The translations under genes and the position numbers were made by a program. The notes below the pieces were generated by a model. That model ran no database searches, was not told the origin of the DNA, and saw nothing but the letters and a program-made list of their open reading frames with translations. A stretch of DNA of 64,000 nucleotides from Elysia chlorotica (Eukaryota > Mollusca > Gastropoda > Plakobranchidae): positions 230,026-294,025 of the forward strand of contig RQTK01000204.1 of the NCBI GenBank assembly GCA_003991915.1, written 5' to 3'. Below are positions 12,801 to 22,160 of this stretch, one piece after another (position 1 is the first letter of the stretch; each line of letters opens with the position of its first letter).

Positions 12801-15800
12801 ACTAGGACTCAAGTTGGCCGTTGACCTTCTGGACAAAGATGAGGTAGGCAAACGGCTGGATGAGTTAAGGAAAACAACATCAAGCTTGCAAACTGTTTCT
12901 GATTTGAGAACCAACAGGTACACATTTTTTCTTTCTTTTATTTTCTTTTTTCATGATAGATAATTAAAATAGGACTTAATCCTCTGGGTGATGCAAATGT
13001 TTCATTTAAGTATTGCCAACGTTTTGAAGAGAACATATTGTTGCAATGAATATGCTCACTGTATTTTTGTTGTTGTTATATGATGAGGCTAAATTACAGG
13101 TACACATTGTTTAATATAAGAATGGCATTTTCTTTTCTTTTCTTTTTTAAGGAATTTTATATTCTAGATATGAAAATGGGACTTAACCTTCTGAGAGATA
13201 CAAATGTTTCATTTAAGTGTTATCAGCGCTTTGATGAGAACACATTGTTGCAATGAATATGCTCTCTGTATTTTTTATTTTTTTTTAATTTTATATGATG
13301 AGGCTAAATTACAGGCGCACATTGTTTAATCTAAAAATGGCACTTTCTTTTCTTTTGCTTTCTTTTTTCGTGTAAAGAGTTATTTTTCTTTTGAATTTTA
13401 CATTGTAGATATTAAAACAGACTTAATCCTGAGTGAAACAAATGTTTCATTTAAGTATTGCCATTTTTAAGAGTACAAATTGTTGCAAGGAATATGCTCT
13501 ATTTTTTTATTTTTTTTTGTATGTGTAGACTAAATTGCTGTTTTCTTTTTTCCCTGCCCTGTTCTGTATCTCATAATATTTGCTATGGAAAGAATCCTAG
13601 CAGACACTGATTTGACATCGACTGACTCAGTGCACAGCTTAGTAAACATTGATCCTCAAATCACTACACTCCTCATCAATGTGACAGAGGTAGGCCAACT
13701 GTTTTTTCTGTCCATCTAAAAATTTTTTTTATTATTATTTTCATTCTCATCTATTTTATTTTATCTTTGTTTTCAGCAGGGGATAAAATTTTAACTAGTT
13801 TCATTCAAATGTTAGACTGTATAAAAGCGATGCCAAAACAATATTATTTTTAAATGCTTTTTTTAAAGAAAAGATACACATAAGAATAAAAATCACTAGA
13901 AATTAATCAAGGAAAGTTCAAAATGAAAAGGAATCAAATGTTTCATGCAAGGCTGTCACAATTGAAAAAAAAAAATATAAAAAATTTGCATTCATCTTTG
14001 TCAAATAAAGATGTATGGAGGTCCAAACTCTAGTGTATGTATTTATCAGTCTATGTAGGTTCGCTTTGATTTAATTGCTATGCTATATGGGTCATATGTT
14101 TACTGTAACTGATGACAACTTTCATCCACAGGTAGTAGGGTGTGGTCACCTCTGGGGCCAGTGTGACGATGCACGTACCAAAGACGTTCTCATTAAAGTC
14201 CAGAATAGCCTCAACAATCCACACGCACCTCTCAGTGTAAACTGTTTTGCTTTTCGTTAAATTTGATCACTCAATGACAAGTGTAGGACAGCACACATAT
14301 TTATGCTGTCTACATACATAAATTTTAAGTAAACATCTTCCTCAAAGCTTTTTTGGGAGGGCGTCTATTTTAAAATTAAAATCTTTATGAGAAGTAAAAA
14401 GTGAGATATTATATGAAGTAATAGTAAATACTCCTGTAATTTTTTCTCACAATGCTGCAACAGTCTAACAGAAGACTTGTTGAACAATTATGCTGTTTAG
14501 TTGTTTTTTGTCCATGAGGTGTTACTTTTTACTCTTATGATTCAGCCTGAACTGTGCTTTTGTTTCTGTTGCAGCCCATAACACATAAGCTCTTGCCTAA
14601 CCAACTTGTGGCTGCCCCTTATCAAGATGGGGAGGAGTGCTATTACAGAGCTCGTATTGAAGAACTTAAAACAGAGAGAGTGCCTGGTGCCAGAGGATAT
14701 GGTGGAGCCACTTTGTCTAAAGCTTTGGTGAGCTAATTACCTTTTTGTACAGTTCGTACTGTACATTTGTGTGACTGAATTGTGGAAATAGATGGATTGT
14801 TGTTTTTTTTATGGTTAGTACTATTTGCGTAAGATCGGTGTAGTGAACAGTAACATTATAACTTTAATTTAGATATATTTCACATTTTACAATCAGTAAT
14901 GTTATGTGAATCCCGTTAAGCTCAAAGCAAGCATTTTTCCGCAATGATTTTCTATTTACTAAATAAATTATGGGCATTTTGAATATTATTTTAATTGATA
15001 GATGGTTTCTTGAACTATTTCTTCCAGGTATTTTTTGTTGACTTTGGTAATAAGGATTGGGTTCACACAGACAGGTTGAGGACCTTGCCTGGTACCTGCG
15101 AGAATTTGCCATATGCTGTAAGTAGCCTTTGGTTGAGAACCGCAATTACTTTTTTTTTTTTTATCTATCTCAGGATCTAATTATAACATTTTTTTACAAA
15201 GTACGAGTTATTTGACTGTTTAAATGTTTTATCTAATATATTATCATTATATATCTCTAGGAAAGTAAAACATATGCCAGTAATACAAAATATAATTTAT
15301 AATTGCTGAATTGCTTGCCTTTTCATGTTGCTTATTATAATGCAAAAGAAACATTTGATTTGGTTTTCATTATGATCTCATTATTTAGGTATAATTTTAA
15401 AATTTTGAAAAAATTATCAAAGTCTCTTATTCATGTAATGGTATTGAAATACTTTAAAAAAACCATCAACACATCATTACAGGCAATAGAATTCCATCTG
15501 AAAGGAATCCGTCCATCAAATGTGAAATGTGCTGATGGAGTGTGGAGTCAACAAGCCAATCACCTATTCGAAAATTTGACTCTCAACAAAAACATGTTTG
15601 CTCAGGTAACATATATGTGGATATTTTTTCTTGTTAAAATGATTAAAAAAATGTTTGAAATTTACTATTTGTATTCACAAAGGTTCTTAACGCTTTCCTG
15701 TGTAACACGATTAAATCCGGCCAAAAGGTTTCCACAGCCTTTTGTATAATCCGACCAAATACGGTCACCCAGAACACACCTGGCCAGTGTTCAAGCAGGC

Positions 15801-18800
15801 CAGATATGACCTGGAGGTTTCCAGAGTACCTATATAAAGATGGTACTGGCGAGAATAAATATAGGCTGAATAATAAAATATGGATTTGTCTTGTTCAAGT
15901 TCATCGCTCTCATATTAGATCTACATTAGATGTACTACTTGTGTCATATACATTGGTCTACATGCATGACATTACTTTTTAAATTTTTTTATTCATAATA
16001 TATTTTATTCCTTGAAAGAAAAAGGAATAAATTATTAAATTCTTTCCAGGGGATATGTAGGTTGATACATGTACACAAAATCATACCAAGAAACGAAATT
16101 TGGACTCTTCCTAGTGTTGTTTTCCCCCAAGACTGTCATTTTTATCTGTGTCTCAAATACGTGTGATCTGTTGGTGTTGATTATGTGTTTTTTTTGGTGT
16201 TTTAAAAAAAAATATATATTTAAAAAATACTCAAGCATCACTTCATAAATAATTTTAAAAAAGGTGAACTCAGACAAATGATTGGCGTTTCATTTCGATG
16301 GTCATGACATTTTGTTTACTATGTGCTCCGTTGTTTTGTATTTTCAGGTTTTCTCCATTGTCAACAACACAGTACGGGTAGATCTCGTGGCGAGGTACCC
16401 CACCGGTCAAGAAATCTGTCTGAATGATGAACTTATTGAGCAAGGGTTTGCTGAAAAGGCAGAAGAATCTTTTCTTTCTGAGGTTAGCTTTGATTACAAA
16501 AAAATAAATTTATCCCATAGAGATTTTGATTTTCCAGAACACTAAACATTGTCGACAAGTAGGGCATGTAAAGTATTTTTATACTGTAACTATTTCTCCT
16601 GCAATTTTATCAGCAAAACCATCAATGGCGAGAGGAACAGAGACAGGGCAATGTGAAGACCAACAAGCCTGGGGCCTGGCTCAATGTGCCGACACCAAGC
16701 AAACCAGACCACAACCAACGGGCTGGAGGTAGACGAAGAGGAAGAAAGGTACTCTATTCGATATAATTTCCTTAAATTAGATACATACAAGTCCATTTAA
16801 AACAGCTTTCTTTATTTTATACAACATATAAGTTTTGTTCTTGATAGCTCAAACTGTTTTCTGCTAACAACTCTCCTTTTTTGATCAAGCTTGCATGATG
16901 AAAGCTACAAGCATAATAACCATTTCCATAGCATAAATTTTTATATTCTTTACTTTTTAAGATTTCTGACACAAGATTATGATTTTCTGCTCACTTCTAA
17001 CAATTGTTTGTCCTTTTTCACTGTGGATAGTATATCGTCATCAGGATTCGGGCCCATGGATCTAAGCTTAATCTAGATCTATTATTTAATGCAAATGATT
17101 GCTGTTGTCTGCCGTTAATGTGTTGCAACTCCTGCCAAACTCATGCTACCTTTTATATCGTATGGCAGTTGGTGGTTTAAAAAGCCATAGAATTTACAAT
17201 AATTATGAAAACTTTGTTTTTATTGAATATTATTTTAATGTCCCTGAGGGACATTAGGTTTTTGAACATTTTCTAACATGTACAGCGACACCCGTTAAAT
17301 TGCCTATTGACGACTGATACCCCCAATCAAATCTGTTGTTCCGAAGTGGAACTGCATCTTATGAAGGTTAATCTAGATCTAGATCTAGACTGTAGCTTTA
17401 TATTCTAAATCTAGTTAATATCCGATGGTATGGATCTAGATTTAATTCTGTGATATAAATTGGGAACTAGACAGTTTGACCTTGAGAGGCGAACTGGGAT
17501 CAAGTGGCAGAGCGTCTGGTTCTCATTAAATGCCTAGATCTAGTCCGAAACCGAGGACCGGGAAAATGTATGTGTTGAATTTTGTCCCTGACTGTTTGGT
17601 TCCGTCAATGACAATGGTGTTAGTTCCAATTGATTTGGGCATGCTAAGAAGCTTGAATTCTTTAGCCAACCGTCTTGAAAATATTAAATTTAGTTTTAAT
17701 TGCTGATGTGTTGTTTCTGACACTATGAGATGAAGTTCAACACACAAAAAAATAACAGAAAAATTAAACAACAAAAAACGCATTTATTAAATAACACTAT
17801 ATTATCTAGTCCTTGGTTTAATTTTTTAAATTATGGTTAAGTTTGGGTTTAAGTCAATATTGATGGCTGAATCAAATAAACTTGGCCATCGATTAGGTTT
17901 GCAGTGACTCGTTTACATTAAAAATCTTTTTTTGCTTTCTCAAAAGTTGGTAGCTATGTGCTAGTTTTCTTGAATAAAATTGTTACTTTCTCATGCAATT
18001 TTTCATTTGTATTTTTTTAAATGTATTTCTCTACCCTTTTTATGATAGGTAAATCTGACAGGCCCCACCAATCCCCTTGAAGCTTCTTTCAGCAGCATGA
18101 CTCTTAGTGGCAGGCAAAGGTCAGTCTTTATTTTTATGTTTTCATGTCTATTTGTTTCATGAAATGTATCAATATTTAAGTTAATATGTTTTTTAAATTA
18201 TGTTATCAAATATGTGTTACGTAACAGAAGTAAGCGATGATGTACACTGTCCCCTTATGGTACTTCATTTTTGTTGTTCTGATAAAGTTTTTTTCTTCTC
18301 TTAAGCCATTTATTTTACGATTGTATGTTGGACTATTTTAAAAAAATCATTTACATAAATTTTTTGCATTTACAAGTATGTATTAAATTCTTAATTTTCT
18401 TTCTTAAAAAATTAGTTTCTAAATGCAGTTATACGAAATCATTTTTTTTTCTATGTCTATAAAGTTTTCTGCTCCTACAACTTTTTAACTTTATTTTATT
18501 CCTATTATATTTTCATTTTCCTACTAAATTATTATTGTCATTTTTATACCTCAGGGTAGTGAGAATAGACCCAGACAGTGTGAATTGTGTAGCCATTGAT
18601 GATGATCCGCGGAACAAATTTAGTCGTCTTATGGTGGCCAGCTTCATCGGACTGAACTCAGCTGGCAACACCATGGTGGCTCGCAATACAACAATCTTGC
18701 CTCAAATTCCTGGCCTTCCTGCCCTGGTGACTTTGCTGTTTGCTCCATACACTGAATACAGGTAGGTGTTTATAGTCTTTTTAGATAAAATAGTTTAAGC

Positions 18801-21171
18801 AACTGAACAAGCTTCAAAGGTATCTAATAATCATTTGAACTGCATATTTTATGTTTTATTCTCATACAGACTTATAGGCATCCTTGTAGCAAGTCACTGG
18901 TTTGTATTAGACCTTTAATAATCATATCCATTATGACTTGAACTACTGAGTAAATTAATAAGTGTCTTTTTAGCCATCATGATTAGACTTTCAATTTGAC
19001 AATTTGACCCATATCACTATGGCATTAATATATATTTTCCACAATCAATACAAATATAATTTTTTTACATATTGACTTGAGGCTGCTGGCAGAGCTTTGT
19101 CTCCCTAATGGAAAGATGGTGCATTTTTCTTCACCTCGACTTCAGCCTGATATTTTGTGTAAAAAAAAAAACAACTTCCTCAGCCACACATATCAATATT
19201 GTTAATCCTTTCCTCCACATTTTTTTCAAAAACCAACCTTCAGTCAGACCAGCTTGTGAAATATTTCTTGTGGAATATTGTTTAATTTCTCTTCTCAGAA
19301 CGGACCCTCAACGCAAAGAATACATTGGAGCTATATGTGGTCTAGGCTATGATGAGGACAACTTGCCCATCCTTCCTGATCATGACATTGAACTGACATT
19401 TGAGACTGAATTCACAACTCAAGATATAGCGATGGTTGGTGTTATCTTATTTCGAATTAAGCAAATATTGGAAATGTTGTACTGGGTTTATTACATATTG
19501 TTTAGAGATTAATCAAAGTCTTTGACATTTTGTTTTTCCTTTTGATAATTTTACATGAAGAAACTAATCTGTGATGTTTGCATCCTTAAAAAGCTTATTT
19601 TAATTTAAATAAGAATTTTTTAGATAGTACACTTAAATGTTTTTTCTTGCAGATAAATGAAGTGCGAATGGCGATTAACATTGCTCTTGGCACAGACAGT
19701 GCTTTTGGCTGGGGACAGAATGTCATATCAAGTATCCAGGAGAGGGCTAGGACTTCACTGCTAGAGTAAGTGAAACAAGATATTTGATTGTTTTTTTTTT
19801 CCACCTGAATGTGCACAAAATTTACTTAATGATAGGCTATGTCAATCTGAGATATTTTTTCTCATTTAAAAGGTCATAATTGAATAGAGCGAAGTGAGAT
19901 GATAGATAAAAATAGTTTGATCATTGGGTATTAATATTTAATATGGACCCCTTGTATTTTTCTTTTGAAATCATATCTATAAAAGTATTAATGGCTCTCT
20001 TACTGTTTTCTAGTTTTAAACTAATGTGATTTAAGTATCTATTGTATTTTCTTTCTACAGCTTGCTTAAAAAATTAAAACCTCCTAGGGAACCCAAGACT
20101 TTTCCACACATGTACAAATGGAACAGGGTAAATCTTTATACTATAAATTTAATCAAGTTAATTACATTTCCACTTCTTAACAGTAACAAAAATACAACTA
20201 ACTTAGTATATGATTATCGGAGTTATTCCTTTACTTCACTTTAGTCCTTTTCTAATTATGTAAAAAAGGGCAAGCTATAAAGGAAAGAAGATTTTGTTTA
20301 TGAGAACATTAGCCCAAAGGAAAGTTGAGAAGAGACCGAAATATTTGTTGGTTGGTGAAGTAACACCAAAGCAGCTTAGGTTTGTGTGCAATATCTCTTA
20401 TAGATAATGTTATCTTGACTAACTGCTGCAATTAAAAAAAATAAGTTATGCCATAATTTAGTCTGCAACATTGTAAGCTTGAAATGCATTTTGTTAATTC
20501 TGTTTCAGTTGTATGTTTCAAAAATGTCTGTTTTTCCCTCACTGCAGGTGGATCCAGCCTATGTGTTGCATCACAACCTTCGGGACACAACGGCTGATTC
20601 AAGTCACCTGCTGCGCTTGCACAATGCTATTGCCTTGGTTGGAGACGAGGAGGAAAAGAGAGATAATGATGAGAAGGAAAAAGCTGATATGAAACGAGGC
20701 AGGCAGCATAGAAGACAGACACCCCAAGCCCTACTCAAACATCACTTTGAACTGGAACAAATTGCAAACAGGTGAATGACATTTTATATTCTGAAACTCA
20801 AAATTTTAGCGGTAGATTGGTGCAGTTGGTTTGTCACAAACATTAATATTGAAAAAGTAAAGGAAATTCTCAGAAAAAAGAAAGAAAAAAATTTGAACAG
20901 GGTCGGTCTGCAATGAGATATTAATTCAGTATATTTTTGTGTTGAGAGCTAAGAAATTTTCACCTTAAACTAGAAGTTATCGTTTACAAATCATCGACTT
21001 TTTTTGTTTTTCCAAATTTTCAAAATCCACAGCCACGTCAGGAAACCAGTGCACTGTGAAATTTGCAACGTGACTGTGACCAACTCCCAGATTCTGGCGA
21101 TTCATATACAGACAGACCGCCATTTGCAGAATGTCAAGAAGTTGCAAGAATCTATGCTACAGCAAGGTTAA
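184..21171 (+). CDS. TDRD9: TDRD9 / Spindle-E-like ATP-dependent RNA helicase with Tudor domain (5' partial, 33 exons plus a duplicated exon pair)
   Basis: Exons read: 184-264, 688-849, 1210-1313, 1641-1723, 3488-3545, 3721-3805, 6357-6414, 6813-6917, 7349-7446, 8403-8534, 8923-9085, 9435-9498, 9761-9824, 10199-10300, 10631-10750, 11221-11328, 11779-11888, 12451-12534, 12798-12917, 13593-13689, 14132-14236, 14575-14727, 15028-15117, 15483-15605, 16348-16482, 16614-16748, 18049-18119, 18555-18761, 19299-19434, 19653-19765, 20061-20127, 20548-20771, 21033-21171. All introns are GT-AG and phases agree throughout, giving 3696 nt (1231 residues) to TAA. The order is DEAH helicase core, HA2/OB region, Tudor domain, C-terminal region, zinc finger. 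The family acts in germline cytoplasmic granules in piRNA-directed transposon silencing. The start codon and motifs I to early II lie upstream of the window. Vertebrate TDRD9 is about 1380 residues, so roughly 150-250 are missing. The family assignment is firm. Confidence 0.95.
1210..1723 (+). CDS. TDRD9: TDRD9 exons 1210-1313 and 1641-1723: linker to RecA2 and motif IV, with a 24-base internal repeat
   Basis: The first exon is an acidic linker ending in phase 2. The second starts GKDTRTG and runs into VLIFLPG, the hydrophobic strand of the second RecA-like domain (motif IV region). The last 48 bases are two exact copies of a 24-base unit, so the protein reads GTVLIFLP twice. No GT donor lies at the end of the first copy, so splicing cannot remove the extra eight residues. 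Confidence 0.88.
1676..1723 (+). repeat. 24-base direct repeat inside a coding exon
   Basis: Units 1676-1699 and 1700-1723 are identical, from GGACTG to TTGCCAG. The homologous position in copy B (about 3984-4007) has one unit only. Confidence 0.95.
3488..3805 (+). CDS. TDRD9: TDRD9 exons 5 and 6, copy A (3488-3545, 3721-3805)
   Basis: The 58-nt exon (incoming phase 1, outgoing phase 2) encodes YQEIRQMCDRVGPYKDTH. The 85-nt exon encodes PIPLHSSITVEEQNKVF and then GYRK, ending in phase 0. This is the segment between motifs IV and V of the second RecA domain; PLHSS is the conserved family block. The pair joins directly to the exon at 6357 (STNIAES, motif V). A second, protein-identical pair lies at 5812-6129. 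Confidence 0.9.
4690..4835 (-). mobile_element. SINE-like element with tRNA-like head, in duplication copy B
   Basis: Read on the minus strand from about 4832: GGAGCGTAAAGATAGCTCAG (A-box-like), then AAGGTTCAAATC (B-box-like). The matching site in copy A (about 2400-2500) is the same element with about 26 bases missing between the two boxes. A polymerase III-derived SINE is likely. Confidence 0.6.
5812..6129 (+). CDS. TDRD9: TDRD9 exons 5' and 6', copy B (5812-5869, 6045-6129), duplicated alternative pair
   Basis: This pair has the same lengths (58 and 85 nt), splice sites and predicted protein as copy A, with three base changes, all synonymous (CGT/CGC, TCG/TCC, TCC/TCA). Including both pairs in one mRNA breaks the frame: exon 6 ends in phase 0 while exon 5' needs phase 1, and the shifted reading meets TAA inside exon 6'. 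Only 5-6, 5'-6' or 5-6' keep the frame, so the copies would have to be mutually exclusive, or one is unused. A haplotype mis-assembly is the other explanation. Confidence 0.8.
6357..7446 (+). CDS. TDRD9: TDRD9 exons 6357-6414, 6813-6917, 7349-7446: helicase motifs V and VI
   Basis: The first exon carries STNIAESSITVPDI, motif V of DEAH helicases. The second begins VIDFCLTKN and ends RQRK; the third starts GRAGRVSNG. Together they form QRKGRAGR, the arginine-finger motif VI, split by an intron. All residues expected for ATP hydrolysis in these motifs are present, so the helicase looks competent apart from the eight-residue insertion upstream. Confidence 0.94.
7484..7575. repeat. Dispersed repeat fragment (AGATAAGATAA...TTTATT...CCC motif)
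   Basis: AAGATAAGATAAGAGATAAT then CCTTTATTATCCCATAGGGA, followed by TTTCTTGGTCATA. Related fragments occur at 21926-21990 and 31314-31400. These look like the 3' end of a non-LTR retroelement or SINE in reverse orientation. Confidence 0.5.
8403..11888 (+). CDS. TDRD9: TDRD9 exons 8403-11888: HA2 / OB-like region after the helicase core
   Basis: Eight exons (8403-8534, 8923-9085, 9435-9498, 9761-9824, 10199-10300, 10631-10750, 11221-11328, 11779-11888) encode the winged-helix/ratchet (HA2) and following OB-like part of DEAH helicases. Recognisable pieces are ALALSPPNLDDIERTVLSLK, GRVLAGLPCDVRIGKLLILG and MVLCGAFYPNFAV. Introns are 270-940 bases and AT-rich. Confidence 0.92.
10985..11165 (+). 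mobile_element. SINE-like element with tRNA-like head and conserved core
   Basis: A B-box-like GGACTGAAACCCC is followed by TTGGTTGGGTCGGTGTCAGC and then CTAGTTGCTGACTATG. The core recurs at 41390-41410, 42745-42762, 54270-54295, 60505-60522 and 61508-61525. It lies in a TDRD9 intron. Confidence 0.65.
12451..13689 (+). CDS. TDRD9: TDRD9 exons 12451-12534, 12798-12917, 13593-13689: pre-Tudor linker
   Basis: These exons keep frame from the OB-like region to the Tudor domain. The exon ending at 12917 has donor CAACAG|GTACAC. The exon at 13593 has a weak acceptor (GGAAAG) behind a pyrimidine-rich stretch, but its phase fits and its product (ILADTDLTSTDSVHS) leads directly into the Tudor domain. 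No domain is named here. Confidence 0.85.
12912..13545 (+). repeat. Three diverged tandem copies of a 185-220 base unit within a TDRD9 intron
   Basis: Copies start near 12912, 13096 and 13311. Shared landmarks in order are ACAGGTACACATT, TCTTTTCTTTT, GGACTTAATCCT, AAATGTTTCATTTAAGT, ATTGTTGCAATGAATATGC and GATGAGGCTAAATT. The first copy overlaps the true donor of the exon ending at 12917, so the later copies contain donor-like sequences. Confidence 0.8.
14132..16482 (+). CDS. TDRD9: TDRD9 exons 14132-16482: extended Tudor domain
   Basis: Exons 14132-14236, 14575-14727, 15028-15117, 15483-15605 and 16348-16482. The order CGHLWGQ, then LVAAPYQDGEECYYRARI, then VFFVDFGNKDWV is the core Tudor fold; Tudor domains of this type bind symmetrically dimethylated arginine in Piwi proteins. 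The following exons (FHLKGIRPS, VDLVARYPTG, GFAEKAEE) fit the staphylococcal-nuclease-like part of an extended Tudor module. The aromatic-cage positions in YYRA and FVDFGN are intact. Confidence 0.93.
15690..15900 (+). mobile_element. Possible LTR fragment in a TDRD9 intron
   Basis: A GC-richer island with TGTAACACG near its left edge, CTATATAAAG (TATA-like) and a downstream AATAAA about 30 bases on, an order seen in LTRs. No internal retrovirus-like coding and no second LTR are seen, so this is tentative. Confidence 0.3.
16614..20771 (+). CDS. TDRD9: TDRD9 exons 16614-20771: C-terminal region
   Basis: Exons 16614-16748, 18049-18119, 18555-18761, 19299-19434, 19653-19765, 20061-20127, 20548-20771. 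The first is polar and ends in a basic GGRRRGRK run. The exon at 18555 (IDPDSVNCVAIDDDP, LMVASFIGLN) and the next two (GAICGLGYDEDN, VRMAINIALGTDSAFGW) match the conserved C-terminal block of TDRD9 orthologues. The last carries a charged stretch (EEEKRDNDEKEKADMKRG). No separate domain is recognised. Confidence 0.88.
17487..17600 (+). mobile_element. SINE head fragment (tRNA-like)
   Basis: GAGGCGAACTGG followed by GTGGCAGAGCGTCTGGTTCT matches the head of the minus-strand element at 41215-41525 (GAGGCGAACTGGCTCATGTG). The copy is truncated and runs into CTAGATCTAG hexamers. TDRD9 intron. Confidence 0.5.
21033..21171 (+). CDS. TDRD9: TDRD9 last exon: C-terminal C2H2 zinc finger (U1/JAZ-like)
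   Basis: The exon encodes CEIC, twelve residues, H, five residues, H (C-x2-C-x12-H-x5-H), followed by LQNVKKLQESMLQQG and TAA. The spacing is that of small RNA-binding U1-like or JAZ-like fingers. The frame joins the previous exon as AG|C (Ser). AATAAA at 21276-21281 is a plausible poly(A) signal. Confidence 0.88.
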
Positions 21172-21275
21172 GCTTTTTAAACAGGAACTGTACATAAAGA
21201 TGTTATAATTTGTTTTTAGACAAAGTTGCCCCTGAATGTAATGTGATATACTGATAAACACATTAGAATTCTTCA

Positions 21276-21281
21276 AATAAA
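21276..21281 (+). terminator. Candidate poly(A) signal for TDRD9
   Basis: The first AATAAA after the TAA at 21171, about 105 bases downstream. The site of cleavage is not visible. Confidence 0.45.
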
Positions 21282-21925
21282 GGTTTATTGTTGCTCTATC
21301 AAGGTTTGGTGGTAGCTGATTGTGTGAATAAAAATATTTTGTGCGTCTACCAAATGAATAGAGTATGTGAAGACTGTTTGACATAAAGACAACGTTTGAC
21401 ATTTTATAATAATAGAAACATTTGAAACCTTTTATGATTCTCCTGCTGTTAAAAACAAACCAAAAAGAACAACTTATGGATGTTAAGAAATTTTTAGTGA
21501 AAAGGAGGGTTTTGTTTTTTTCTTATCCATACTGGGATCCAGCTCTGTCAGCAGATGGAAAATGTATGCCTATTTCACTGCCACCTAATACATAATGTAT
21601 AAGTTACCATACAAATCATTATACATTTTTGTGCAGAAGCATCATACTTCTTCTGTATTCCTAATTCAATTTTTTTTAAACGCTTTTAGAAGGAAAATTT
21701 AACAAATGTTTTGTTGTCAGCTACTTATGAAGTTTATAAAGAAACAAAAAAAGCCACCGTGTTAATCTTTATATTCTGTGATTATGTTTGACCCACATGT
21801 TTATAGGCAGAAAAACTGTTGTAACTATGAAATACATCTCTCACAAGGTTGTGAACGTTTTAGTAAATTCTCAATGTTTTGCAGGGTATAGAGATTATAT
21901 ATTGAAGTATTTCAGCTTTTGCAAA

Positions 21926-21990
21926 TAAGATAAACTTTATTGATCCACAAGGGACATTTGTCCTGGATTAAAAGTACATTAAGCAATCAG
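21926..21990. repeat. Dispersed repeat fragment, same family as 7484-7575
   Basis: AATAAGATAAACTTTATTGA, then TCCACAAGGGACATTTGTCC, with TACATT after it. Located downstream of TDRD9. Confidence 0.5.
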
Positions 21991-22035
21991 TACAATATTA
22001 CATGTTAATCAGTTATGAGCATTTACCTTTACAAG

Positions 22036-22160
<125 letters not shown>

